From JBLXBZ01 sp048265185 (GTDB lineage: Bacteria > Pseudomonadota > Alphaproteobacteria > Rhizobiales > Stappiaceae), in contig JBLXBZ010000008.1 in NCBI GenBank assembly GCA_048265185.1, positions 62,001 through 126,000 of the forward strand: DNA of 64,000 nucleotides, read 5' to 3'. Positions 9,143 to 16,763 of this stretch are shown piece after piece. The position numbers and the translations under genes are program-made. The notes under the pieces were generated by a model. It had not been told where the DNA came from. It worked only from the letters and a program-made list of their open reading frames with translations, and did no database searches. Numbering within the stretch: the first letter of the stretch is position 1; each line of letters opens with the position of its first letter.

Positions 9143-10410
9143 AGCACCCGCCCGCCGCGAACGGCCTCAAGCACGTCCCGCGTCGCTCGCTTGCTCAACG
9201 GGGATTGGTTCTTACGAATTGATGTTCGGCTTTCCTCGGGACCGACGTATCCTGCCATGGGCGCGCTCGGCAGATCGGCTAGAGATTGGGCATAGGCATT
9301 ACCCTGCGTGAGTACCTGCAACGCAAGCTCGCCTACCTCCCTCTTAAGTAGCCGCAGATAGTAGCGATTAGCATAACTCGCGTCTCGCCGGAGCTTAACG
9401 ACGCCGTTGACCTCAAGAACCCGATAGTCTTGCCCGATAGAAGTTGTCGGTCCAACCTCACGGCCGGATATCAGCTTGCTCACAAGTGCAGGAAGCTGCG
9501 TGATCCTGCCTTGGGAGGATGGTCGAGAAATCATGCCGTAGGTGAGCGCTGCCACAAGCGATTTAGCCATGTCGAAGCAATCATCCACCATCGGATCGAC
9601 AAACTTATGAAAGGCGGCTGGTGCAGTGACGTATACATGGCTGCCCTGCTCGTTCGTGACCTCGTTGAGATCATAGACGGCTGCCGCAACCAGCTTTTCA
9701 AAGAGCGGCTTCGACAGAACGTGCTCAACGTGCTGTACGCTCAAGCATCCGCTCTTCGACAGTTGTTCGGAGATTTCGCTAATTAGACGCTGTTCGGCAT
9801 CGTCGAGCGAGGTCAGTACCTTTTGGGTTTTTGCGACGGACGACCGGCGGAAAAGGTTGCCGTTGAACAGCAACCGGTCGTTGCCATCGCCCTCCTTATC
9901 GACGAACCCAATGCCCTCAGCGCGATCGAGAAAATCGTCGACCTGGGCATTCGTGAGCTTGTGCGTATCGCCAATCCGTTGAGAGACATCGGCGCGCCGG
10001 ATGGGCGCTTCCGAAGCGACTTCCGCCAAGGTGATTGACGCTTCTTCGTAGGTGCTCGGCTCAGCCTCGTTGTAGATGTCAGTGGCGTGCCCAAGCGAAC
10101 CGCGCGTCGTGACGCCCAGAATAGAGATGTCCTCCTTGGACTGATCGATCAAGCGCTTACGCTCAAGAACTTGGAGAAGCCCGTTCAGCTCCAAGCGGGG
10201 ATCGAGGCCCGAGGCCACAGCGATGGCGCGGGCTTCAACCTTGGTGACAGTAGCTTGGTTTGTCTGGCCAAGTTTCGTAAGGAGGGTAGCGGCTTTCGCT
10301 GCTTCGTTGATAGCGGGAAACTCCGCTGGTCCGTTCACATCCAGAACGAGCTTGCGACCATGGTGAATTACCCACGCGCCCTTGATTTCCCTGTCGCTCG
10401 CCGTTCCCAT
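9139..10410 (-). CDS. Unrecognised operon protein, probable winged-helix repeats
   Basis: 423 residues of no family I can name. Residues ~50-200 contain repeated helix-turn-helix-like blocks of the kind 'VASGLDPRLELNGLLQVLER' followed by a short beta wing, suggesting two or more winged-helix modules. The C-terminal third is helical and basic, ending with SKRATRDVLEAVRGG. There are no membrane segments and no visible catalytic motif. It starts 32 bp after the GHKL ATPase gene and its stop overlaps the nuclease start by four bases, so it is probably made in step with both. A DNA- or partner-binding adaptor is the most economical guess. Coding status is secure from length and overlaps; function is not. 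Confidence 0.6.
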   Translation of the reverse strand: MGTASDREIKGAWVIHHGRKLVLDVNGPAEFPAINEAAKAATLLTKLGQTNQATVTKVEARAIAVASGLDPRLELNGLLQVLERKRLIDQSKEDISILGVTTRGSLGHATDIYNEAEPSTYEEASITLAEVASEAPIRRADVSQRIGDTHKLTNAQVDDFLDRAEGIGFVDKEGDGNDRLLFNGNLFRRSSVAKTQKVLTSLDDAEQRLISEISEQLSKSGCLSVQHVEHVLSKPLFEKLVAAAVYDLNEVTNEQGSHVYVTAPAAFHKFVDPMVDDCFDMAKSLVAALTYGMISRPSSQGRITQLPALVSKLISGREVGPTTSIGQDYRVLEVNGVVKLRRDASYANRYYLRLLKREVGELALQVLTQGNAYAQSLADLPSAPMAGYVGPEESRTSIRKNQSPLSKRATRDVLEAVRGGRVL

Positions 10411-10442
10411 AAGCCCCCCTTCGAATTTTTGTACGAATTTGT

Positions 10443-12449
10443 TCAGTCTATTCCAAGCTTATTGAAGAATATCTTGTTTCTCATCTCTGCGTCCCGAAGA
10501 AGCTTAGTCCAGCTTAAAACCTCCATATAAAGACTGTTGTTGCCGAACCATCGAAACCATCCAAGCCCGTCAGGCATAGGTGTGAAATCTTTTTCGAACT
10601 CAAGCCATTTTCTGACCTTGGCGGTGAGGTCGCAAACTACGTATCCGTAGAATGGCGTCGTACCGTTGACGACAATGTCTCGTCCTGTAGGAGTCTTGAA
10701 CTTTCCCTCTCGAATTTGGTTCACATAGCGAACGATCTGCTGAATCGGATCTTCCTTTGATGAAGGGTCAGCAAAATTGTCGCGCTGCGGCTTCTTGAAC
10801 TCGAAAATCGTGATGGGATTGCTGGCCTCGTTCTGCCCCCGAAAAGCCACGCGCCGATTGTAGATGGTGATATCTGTTCTGTCGCCATTGGCTCTGTTTA
10901 GCGGCTTGTCGGAAGAAACGTAGGACGAGAAATTCAGTCGTTCATCCAGCATCCAAAGATTATGCGCATCGTAGTCGAGGTCTTCTGAGTCCTTCTTGCG
11001 CCGCATGATGATGTCATGCACGTCGCCTTCCGATTTGTGTTTTCCACCGGCATCGATTTCCAGAGACTTGGAGAATAGGTCGAGAACACACTTTCTCATG
11101 GAAACGTAGTGGATGAGATCATTCTTGCTGGTGTCGGAAATGCTATCCATGAGCTGATTAATCTTTTCACCTAGCTCATCGAAGTTTTCCGCTTTCAGCA
11201 GTGCGGCGACCTGTGACCGCGTCCGGATTTCCTTTTCGTATTTCTTTTTTTGAAGATGAAGCTCGATATCCTGATTGGACGGCCGCATGGGTAAGGCGTC
11301 GAAATCGACCTCATTCGCGAGCGTCCGATGCCAGGGTGCATCGGCCGAAACATAGTCGGCGATACGCGCCTGCTTGCGCCTCTTCCGCTCGGTAATTTCC
11401 GAACCGACTGCCGACTGAGCGATTTCTGCGGCCCTCTGCTCTATCTCGCTTTGGGAAATGCCGTTGAGCAGATCGTTATCGGTCTGAAAGCGGAACTCGC
11501 CTCTTTCGAGAGATACGTTGTCATTCAGGTAGTCGCTAAAGACATAGGACTTGACGACAAAGTTGCGCCCTTTGGACAGGTCTTGTTCGGGACCGGTGTC
11601 ATAGAACTCTTCGGCAAACTCAGGGATATAGGTTTGAAGCGGGTTGTCAGTCACTTCGCGCCGGTGCGCGACTAGGCTGACTTTGCTCTTGGCCGACCTC
11701 GGAGCATAGAGTTTGAAAACGCGGACCTGGAACTCTTTGGCCTCTTCGTTGCTCGTGAGCGTGAAGGTGCCGTGCTCGACACTCATCTCGACGATCTGGC
11801 TGTCCCCCTTGCCCAAATAATCGTTGAGCGAGACGCCGCCAGCCGGCTCCTTCGCCTCCCTGATCACGATACGCGGACACACCCGCTCTTTATCCACGAA
11901 ATACGGCAGCAGCCGTTCGACGATCACACGACTGACGGTCTCAAGGCGCTTGTCCGGGAATCTGACCGACTTAATGCCGGAAATCTCAACGGCAGTACCG
12001 GTCTCCCGCTTTTCTGAAGCGGACGTTTGCTCGTCAACGATGATATCCTTGTCGAGGCCCATCCTGAAGGATCGATGGTGAAACGCATCGCCAACGGCGA
12101 AGGTGCTCGTCACCTTCACATGGTTGAAATACTTGAGGCAGGTGAAACGGCCGAACCCCTTACCGCCATCGGCAATCTTCTGTTCAGTATAGAGGGTATC
12201 AAATGAATCCCGGTTGCTCTTTGTAAAGCCGCCCCCGTTGTCCTTGACGATAAACCCGTCGATATCCTCAAGACGGTCAATGATGTCTGCCTGTCCGCTT
12301 CGAAGGATTTCGATCTGGATCAGGCCATTCTTGACGCCCTTTTGGTCGATTGCCTGAATGGCGTTTACCACTAACTCCACCAGCGGCGTGTAAATATTGG
12401 TGCCAGAACGGATATTCTCGACCAACCGCCTGACGTTGACATTGCTCAT
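10443..12449 (-). CDS. GHKL (Hsp90/MutL-type) ATPase fused to a Shedu-like PD-(D/E)xK domain
   Basis: 668 residues. The N-terminus is a GHKL ATPase: N-box E25-LVV-N29, G1 box KDNGGG (69-74), and lid/G2 motif GGKGFGRFTCLKYF (95-108). A transducer-like domain follows to ~300, then a helical linker. The C-terminus (~490-668) shows a nuclease-like core: LWMLDERLNF (498-507), D526 in RTDIT, then E550-F-K552 in ITIFEFKKP. This resembles the DUF4263 domain of the Shedu anti-phage nuclease. The ATG overlaps the stop of a 22-codon ORF (ATGA). The gene is visibly more AT-rich than the rep/ard genes to its right, consistent with cargo of separate origin. It is probably an ATP-gated nuclease that senses invading DNA; the mechanism is inference. 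Confidence 0.78.
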   Translation of the reverse strand: MSNVNVRRLVENIRSGTNIYTPLVELVVNAIQAIDQKGVKNGLIQIEILRSGQADIIDRLEDIDGFIVKDNGGGFTKSNRDSFDTLYTEQKIADGGKGFGRFTCLKYFNHVKVTSTFAVGDAFHHRSFRMGLDKDIIVDEQTSASEKRETGTAVEISGIKSVRFPDKRLETVSRVIVERLLPYFVDKERVCPRIVIREAKEPAGGVSLNDYLGKGDSQIVEMSVEHGTFTLTSNEEAKEFQVRVFKLYAPRSAKSKVSLVAHRREVTDNPLQTYIPEFAEEFYDTGPEQDLSKGRNFVVKSYVFSDYLNDNVSLERGEFRFQTDNDLLNGISQSEIEQRAAEIAQSAVGSEITERKRRKQARIADYVSADAPWHRTLANEVDFDALPMRPSNQDIELHLQKKKYEKEIRTRSQVAALLKAENFDELGEKINQLMDSISDTSKNDLIHYVSMRKCVLDLFSKSLEIDAGGKHKSEGDVHDIIMRRKKDSEDLDYDAHNLWMLDERLNFSSYVSSDKPLNRANGDRTDITIYNRRVAFRGQNEASNPITIFEFKKPQRDNFADPSSKEDPIQQIVRYVNQIREGKFKTPTGRDIVVNGTTPFYGYVVCDLTAKVRKWLEFEKDFTPMPDGLGWFRWFGNNSLYMEVLSWTKLLRDAEMRNKIFFNKLGID

Positions 12450-12514
12450 GCCAGCTCCCTCGCATCCGTCGAGCTAAAGTCTTGCCCTTCTCTGGGCAGG
12501 CTCGCCGATGTCAT
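12446..12514 (-). CDS. 22-codon linker ORF between the RHH gene and the GHKL gene
   Basis: ATG at 12514 overlaps the stop of the ribbon-helix-helix gene, and its TGA overlaps the ATG of the GHKL gene, both as ATGA. The 22-residue product begins MTSASLPREGQD and ends STDARELA. Two perfect stop-start overlaps in 69 bases suggest a chain of termination-reinitiation that couples the GHKL ATPase to the upstream regulator. It could also be the residue of a deleted gene. No domain is recognisable. Confidence 0.4.
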   Translation of the reverse strand: MTSASLPREGQDFSSTDARELA

Positions 12515-12705
12515 TCTTCTTTCCCTCTCGTTTCTCGCTGCGAAGCTCTGGCGGCGGAAGACGCTATGCATTCGCGGACGTACTCGCGCATGAACTCTCG
12601 AAGCACTTGTGCCGCTGGGCGATCATGGACTTGGCACGCCGCGACGAATTCGTCCCGCAGATCCCGGTCCAACCTGATGCGCAACCCGACATCTTTTTTG
12701 GTCAT
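12511..12705 (-). CDS. Small ribbon-helix-helix DNA-binding protein
   Basis: 64 residues from the ATG at 12705, beginning MTKKDVGLRIRLDRDLRDEF. The pattern is a short beta strand (VGLRIRL), then two helices containing FVAACQVHDRPAAQVLREFMREYV, that is, an RHH fold as in antitoxins and plasmid copy or mobilisation regulators. It is the first gene of the leftward operon and would be expected to autorepress it. An upstream ATG at 12756 adds 17 residues that do not resemble the family, and neither start has a strong ribosome site. An antitoxin role is possible, but no classical toxin gene follows. Confidence 0.6.
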   Translation of the reverse strand: MTKKDVGLRIRLDRDLRDEFVAACQVHDRPAAQVLREFMREYVRECIASSAARASQRETRGKEE

Positions 12706-13087
12706 GCGGGAAGTGTACCCAATGGATACACATCCGCAAGAGAGATCATTCCACAAGGAACGGCGGTCCGGATGCCAGTGTCTCCAGTCCTGCGCGTTGC
12801 TACATCCTGATCCAGTTAACGCGCTCGATCTCGACTTTGCTCTGGCCGAACTGGCTGCTTGCCTCGTCTACTTCAAGATAGTCACTAAGGGCGTTGCCCT
12901 CGCGCCAGCAAGGTAAGTGGAACCGTCCGGGGCGGTATCCCCGGCCTTCCGCGCTTCGCTTGTGCAGACCGGGTGATCCCCCTCCACCCCGGCCGCCCTT
13001 GCTCGTTGCTACCCCAGTCTCGGCGACGGCCAGAAGGTCAGGCGCGGCGTTCCGCTTCGCTGACCTTCAGACCCGAGGATCAGAGAC
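12706..13087. other. 382-bp gap between divergent operons with a coding-like relic
   Basis: This must contain the promoters of the leftward defence operon and of ardA. On the minus strand, ~12800-12955 reads as a start-less coding-like stretch containing GRFHLPCWREGNALSDYLEV and ending in VEIERVNWIRM before TAG at 12800-12802. That suggests the 3' end of a gene whose 5' part is lost. I do not recognise the family. The right end carries an inverted repeat described separately. Confidence 0.35.
13033..13068. promoter_or_regulatory. Inverted repeat in the ardA leader
   Basis: GAAGGTCAG (13033-13041) and CTGACCTTC (13060-13068) form a 9-bp perfect inverted repeat with an 18-nt spacer. It ends 19 bases before the ardA ATG and just before its GAGG ribosome site. 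It could be an operator or a leader hairpin that limits ardA expression after transfer. Confidence 0.4.
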
Positions 13088-13615
13088 ATGACCAACGTAC
13101 CCGACAGTACCCCCCGCATCTATGTCGCTTGCCTTGCCGCCTACAACAACGGCTATCTGCATGGCGCTTGGATCGACGCGGATCAGGACGCGGACCAGAT
13201 TAGGGGCGCGATTGCCGCGATGCTTGCCCGTTCCCCTGTCGAGGACGCGGAGGAATACGCCATTCACGATTACGAGGGCTTCGAGGGCGTCAGCATCTCG
13301 GAATATGCCGGCATCGACATCGTGGCGCGGATGGCCAGTTTCATCGCAGAGCATGGCGCACTTGGCGCGGGCCTGCTGGAGCAGTTCAGCGGCGACATGG
13401 ACCAAGCCGAATCCACGTTGGAGGATTGCTATCATGGTCAGTTCGCCAGCCTCGCCGACTACATGGAGGAATTGACCACCGAGAGCGTCACGATCCCCGA
13501 AGCGCTGCGCTACTATGTCGATTGGGAGAGGATGGCGCGCGACGCCGAGATGGGCGGCGACCTGTTCACTATCGAGACCGCGCACGGCGAGGTCCATGTG
13601 TTTTCCAACAGGTGA
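13088..13615 (+). CDS. ardA: Antirestriction protein ArdA
   Basis: 175 residues, very acidic, matching the usual ArdA length and layout. It starts with RIYVACLAAYNNG, has the WIDA segment, and continues with DYEGF and the YVDWERMARD motif near the C-terminus. ArdA mimics bent B-form DNA and inhibits type I restriction enzymes, protecting an incoming element in a new host. It is a common backbone gene of conjugative elements. GAGG about nine bases upstream supports the ATG. The neighbourhood (DUF6499/DUF2285, AlpA-like HTH, RepA, DUF2840) is typical of alphaproteobacterial integrative elements, supporting both the call and the element's origin. Confidence 0.92.
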   Translation: MTNVPDSTPRIYVACLAAYNNGYLHGAWIDADQDADQIRGAIAAMLARSPVEDAEEYAIHDYEGFEGVSISEYAGIDIVARMASFIAEHGALGAGLLEQFSGDMDQAESTLEDCYHGQFASLADYMEELTTESVTIPEALRYYVDWERMARDAEMGGDLFTIETAHGEVHVFSNR

Positions 13616-13705
13616 AAACATGACTGCCTGTCCGTCCTCATACGGGCAGGCGTCGCGGAGTCGCCGGGCTGTCGCCAAAAAAAACACCAAAGAATGATCG
13701 GGTTA

Positions 13706-13740
13706 GCCGCTCAAGGTATCTGCTTTGAGCGGCTTCTATA
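13706..13740 (+). terminator. Hairpin downstream of ardA
   Basis: GCCGCTCAA (13706-13714) pairs with TTGAGCGGC (13725-13733), a 9-bp perfect stem with a 10-nt loop, followed by the T-rich TTCTATATTT. It lies ~90 bp after the ardA stop. The U tract is imperfect, so termination may be weak. Confidence 0.5.
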
Positions 13741-13808
13741 TTTCCAGTGATCCTTGAACCTCTTTTTGCCGGGCGCTGCCCAGCATCCCGGCTTGGGGAG
13801 GTGACGCC

Positions 13809-14592
13809 ATGCTCAGCATTGATTGGCGATCTCCGGCGGCATACGGGCACACAAAGCACATCCCTGCCGCTGGTTTCGCTTGGGAATACCTACGCCGGAA
13901 TGACGATTATCGTCACGACTTCCAGACCATCGCATTTAATGGACAATCGGCCGGCCGCGACCTTGAAGAGTTCGCGCATCGCTGGGGATTGCGATTTCCC
14001 CTGCGATCCAGACGCGCCGCATGACCAGCAATCGCCGATCTGGAGCCCGCGCCTTCAGCCGCAAGCTGTGATGTTGTCGCCTGTAGATCACAAGGTCGGC
14101 GACACCGAGCCAATATTGACGCTGGCGCACCTAGACGGCCTAGACCTGCGCCCCGCTGCCGATGGCTGGCATGGCCTCTGGCAGGTGGATGGCGTTGCAC
14201 ATCAGTTCTGGCTTCCAGAGGCGAAGCCGGATGCCGCCGCCTACTATGCCGTCACCCTGCCGATGGATTCCTTTCTGGAGCTGCGCGCTCACGCTGTCCG
14301 TCGATTCTGGCGGTCCCTCAACGGCCGAGCGCCCGGTCCCGACTTCCGGGCCGTTCCCACGCAACTACGTCAATGGCATATCCTGTCCCTGCGCACGCTC
14401 GACGCCCGGCTGCGCGGAGAGAGCTATCGTACCATCGCCGAAGTCCTGCTTGCCTTTCGCGGCACCAAGGAAGACTTTGAGAACGATCCGCGCAAGAACA
14501 AGGCCCGCCGCCTGGTCGCGCACGGTATCAAGATGATGCGCGGCGGCTATCGCTTGCTGCTTCATTACCCGATCAAGCCCGGCAAGCGTTGA
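13809..14592 (+). pseudogene. DUF6499-DUF2285 element gene broken by a frameshift
   Basis: The first frame (13809-14024, 71 codons, good GGGGAGG ribosome site) encodes the DUF6499 N-terminus: DWRSPAAY, then PAAGFAWEYLRRNDDYRHDF, ending WGLRFP. The rest of the expected protein is in the +1 frame: DFPCDPDAPHD, then the DUF2285 part with LRAHAVRRFWR, LRGESYRTIAEVL and MMRGGYRLLLHY at the C-terminus, stopping at 14592. Family members usually carry both parts in one ORF. The shift falls at the CCCC run 13998-14001, where one extra C explains it. The DUF2285 half might still be made from ATG 14071. The gene is probably a regulator or accessory of the element; its role is not established. Confidence 0.7.
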
Positions 14593-14609
14593 TCGTGCGA
14601 GTGTTGTCC

Positions 14610-14897
14610 TCACGCCTTGTTGGCTGCCGCCTGCTCCAGAATCTTGCGATAGCCTTCACGCGATAGCCATTGCGCGCGTTCGAGATGGCTTTGCCAGCAA
14701 CGGCGGGTGCGAAGTTCATCAGCGACCGGATCACGGTGCAACACGATCTGCGCGACTTCCTTCCAGTCCGCGCCCTCGGCCTTCGCATCCAGCAAACGCA
14801 GATAGGTGACGTAGTGGCGTTCGTCATAGACGGTTATGGTTTCGCAGGTCGGCGCTTCGTCATCTACATCGGGATCGAGTTCGACGGGAACCCGCAT
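14610..14897 (-). CDS. Small DUF2285-like element protein
   Basis: 95 residues beginning MRVPVELDPDVDDEAPTCET. The body (YDERHYVTYLRLLDAKAEGADWKEVAQIVLH, then RRCWQSHLERAQWLSREGYRKIL) has the helix-rich pattern of the small DUF2285-type proteins common in alphaproteobacterial integrative elements. The motif WxSHLxRAQWLxxxGY parallels the C-terminal part of longer DUF2285 proteins. The start at 14897 has AGGGGGA six bases upstream; the ATG at 14903 would leave almost no spacing. It converges with the frameshifted DUF2285 gene, 17 bp apart. A DNA-binding or regulatory function is likely but unproven. Confidence 0.6.
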   Translation of the reverse strand: MRVPVELDPDVDDEAPTCETITVYDERHYVTYLRLLDAKAEGADWKEVAQIVLHRDPVADELRTRRCWQSHLERAQWLSREGYRKILEQAAANKA

Positions 14898-15001
14898 AGC
14901 CATTCCCCCTAGATTCCAGAGAGCCTTGCTTGCGGTGCGCCCCCGCAATTGGCCCCTCTACTTGGTGATCGGGGAGTTAGTAACCGTGACTAGACGGCCC
15001 C

Positions 15002-15205
15002 ATGACCTTTAGGCGAGAAGCCCTGGACATACGCCATGGGCTCCCCGACCATAAGGTTCGAGGATGGTGGTGCCGTCACGGCCGGCACCAACCGCTAGTC
15101 AGGGGTTACTACGCCCCAGAGCAGCGCGTCTGCTCCATCTACGTTTCTATCCGAACCGGCCGTGATGTCTTCGCCTATTCAGCGCGGCAGGCGATGAGCC
15201 GCTGA
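15002..15205 (+). CDS. Hypothetical small basic protein
   Basis: 67 residues, rich in Arg/His/Tyr, for example RGWWCRHGRHQPLVRGYY. Third codon positions are mostly G/C, as in neighbouring coding genes, which favours real coding, but there is no clear ribosome site. It lies in an otherwise empty 460-bp stretch before the HTH gene. I do not recognise a family. The gaps at 14898-15001 and 15206-15358 hold nothing else I can support. Confidence 0.35.
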   Translation: MTFRREALDIRHGLPDHKVRGWWCRHGRHQPLVRGYYAPEQRVCSIYVSIRTGRDVFAYSARQAMSR

Positions 15206-15358
15206 AAACCCTCACCTATTGGCCGTTTGATGCCACGAAGGGGGGTGCCGCCAGCGCACAGGCGCAAATGCGGCACGCTACGCGCCGCCGATCCCTCGCC
15301 ATAGTTCGCCACAGTCCGCTGCCGTCCCCGGCAGCCCAATCCCGACTGGAGGTGATCC

Positions 15359-15628
15359 ATGCCCAACCCGCTTGCGGGCCTGCCGCCGCGCCTGCTGCGC
15401 ACCAAGGAAGCCGCGCGCTTCCTCGGCATATCCATCCGCACCCTTGAGAAACATCGCACCTACGGCACCGGCCCGACCTATCGCAAGGTCGGCGGTCGCG
15501 TCCTCTACACCGTCCGCGATCTGGAAGACTGGAGCGCGGCTGGCGAGCGCAAATCCACCCGCGACAAAACCGCTGGCACCGTCTTTCCCGCGCGTCCGCT
15601 CACGCCCGAAGAACGGGGCGACTGCTAG
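15359..15628 (+). CDS. AlpA/excisionase-like helix-turn-helix protein
   Basis: 89 residues with a MerR-like winged HTH: LLRTKEAARFLGISIRTLEK, then YRKVGGRVLYTVRDLEDW, the HTH_17 pattern of AlpA and excisionases. GGAGG eight bases before the ATG gives a confident start. Its stop TAG is immediately followed by the repA ATG, so the two are translationally coupled. In such elements this protein usually regulates excision or replication functions. No integrase is present in the window, so it may serve repA only. Confidence 0.75.
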   Translation: MPNPLAGLPPRLLRTKEAARFLGISIRTLEKHRTYGTGPTYRKVGGRVLYTVRDLEDWSAAGERKSTRDKTAGTVFPARPLTPEERGDC

Positions 15629-16705
15629 ATGCTGCGCGAGGACGATCACACCCCCGCGCAGCCGGCCGAGGACAGCGAGCGCAGCCGCCTAGACCCCTTC
15701 GTGGTCGCAACAGGCGACGCGCCGCCGCGCGACCAGCGCGACTTGATGGAACGACCGTTCTTCTCGCTGGCGAAGACCCCGCGCACCAAGCCGATTCTCT
15801 ACAAGGCCGCCGAAATAGAGGTGCAGGTGTTCGGGATGCCCGAGCACGGCATGGCGACCATATGGGATGCCGATGTGCTGATATGGGCGGCCTCGCAGAT
15901 CGTCGCGGCCGAGAACGACGGCCTCACCACGTCGCGCTTTGTTCGGTTCACGCCCTACCATCTGTTGCGCGCCATCGGACGACCGACCGGCAATCAGCAA
16001 TACCGGCTTTTGAAAACCGCGCTGGCGCGGCTGCAATCGACCGTCATCGCCACCACCATCCGCAACGGCCCGCATTGGCGTCGCCGCCAATTCTCATGGA
16101 TCAACGAGTGGGAGGAAATGACGACGCGCGCCGGCCGCGTCGAGGGCATGGAGTTCGTCCTGCCCGAATGGTTCTACAACAGCGTCATCGACCGTTCGCT
16201 GGTCCTCACCATCGACCCGGCCTATTTCCGGCTGACTGGCGGCATCGAGCGTTGGCTTTACCGCGTCGCCAGAAAGCACGCCGGGCACCAGCGCCACGGC
16301 TGGATTTTCGAGGTCGCGCACCTTCACCAGAAATCCGGCAGCCTCGCGCGGCCGTCCGACTTCGCGCTCGACCTGCGCCGCATCGCGGCCCGCCAGCAGC
16401 TTCCCGGCTACCTGCTCCAGACCGAGCGGGAAGACGGCCGCGAGCTGCTGCGCATCCGCCCCGAAAACCTGTCAACAGGCACTGTTGATAACCCTGTTAA
16501 TGCCATAGGCAGATCAGGCGCACGGGGTATCGGCACATCAGGCGCAGCACTATCGGCAGATCAGGCGCACGAACCGCAGCTAACGCTTTGGCCTGAAGAG
16601 CGGAATCCGACCGCTAACTTATCTAACAGAGAATCTAACTCTTTTTCTTTGACGCGCGCGCAGGCGAAGCGTGGTGCCGATTCCGCCGGGAACGGCGAGC
16701 CATGA
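15629..16705 (+). CDS. repA: Replication initiator protein A (RepA/RPA family)
   Basis: 358 residues of the alphaproteobacterial RPA-type replication initiator. Recognisable segments include MERPFFSLAKTPR, VFGMPEHGMATIWDADVLIW, PYHLLRAIGRPTG, and a winged-helix region with LPEWFYNSVIDRSLVLTIDPAYF and GIERWLYRVARKHAG. It would bind iterons and start replication of the circular element. The last ~75 residues are low-complexity and Ser-rich, and the DNA there holds iteron-like repeats. The start directly abuts the HTH gene's stop. The gene appears intact, while the partition and transfer genes that normally follow are missing. Confidence 0.85.
   Translation: MLREDDHTPAQPAEDSERSRLDPFVVATGDAPPRDQRDLMERPFFSLAKTPRTKPILYKAAEIEVQVFGMPEHGMATIWDADVLIWAASQIVAAENDGLTTSRFVRFTPYHLLRAIGRPTGNQQYRLLKTALARLQSTVIATTIRNGPHWRRRQFSWINEWEEMTTRAGRVEGMEFVLPEWFYNSVIDRSLVLTIDPAYFRLTGGIERWLYRVARKHAGHQRHGWIFEVAHLHQKSGSLARPSDFALDLRRIAARQQLPGYLLQTEREDGRELLRIRPENLSTGTVDNPVNAIGRSGARGIGTSGAALSADQAHEPQLTLWPEERNPTANLSNRESNSFSLTRAQAKRGADSAGNGEP
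16472..16491. promoter_or_regulatory. Inverted repeat and DnaA-box-like site in the 3' part of repA
   Basis: TCAACAG (16472-16478) and CTGTTGA (16482-16488) form a 7-bp perfect inverted repeat. The minus strand at 16483-16491 reads TTATCAACA, one mismatch from the E. coli DnaA-box consensus TTATCCACA. It lies directly before the iteron-like repeats, which is what a small replication origin would look like. Function is inference. Confidence 0.4.
16507..16569 (+). repeat. Three 16-bp iteron-like direct repeats inside repA
   Basis: The copies are AGGCAGATCAGGCGCA (16507-16522), CGGCACATCAGGCGCA (16531-16546) and CGGCAGATCAGGCGCA (16554-16569). They start 24 and 23 bp apart, about two helical turns. 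The third copy is in a different reading frame (SADQAH versus GRSGA and GTSGA), so conservation is at the DNA level rather than the protein level. This suggests RepA binding sites. Confidence 0.6.
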
Positions 16706-16763
16706 CGGCCGCGCTCGACGCGCTGCGCCCGCGCAGCCCCCAGCATATCACCGGAGACGAACA

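Noticed and set aside
3204..12449. Naming the operon Wadjet, Lamassu, Zorya or a MutL-Z1 system
   Set aside because: Required partners (JetA/B/D, LmuA/C, Zorya motor genes, Z1 and AIPR proteins) are not present; only single domain types overlap.
16507..16569. The repeated 16-bp units as a CRISPR array
   Set aside because: Only three short units, spaced 7-8 bp apart end to end, inside a coding gene and with no cas genes; an iteron reading fits better.
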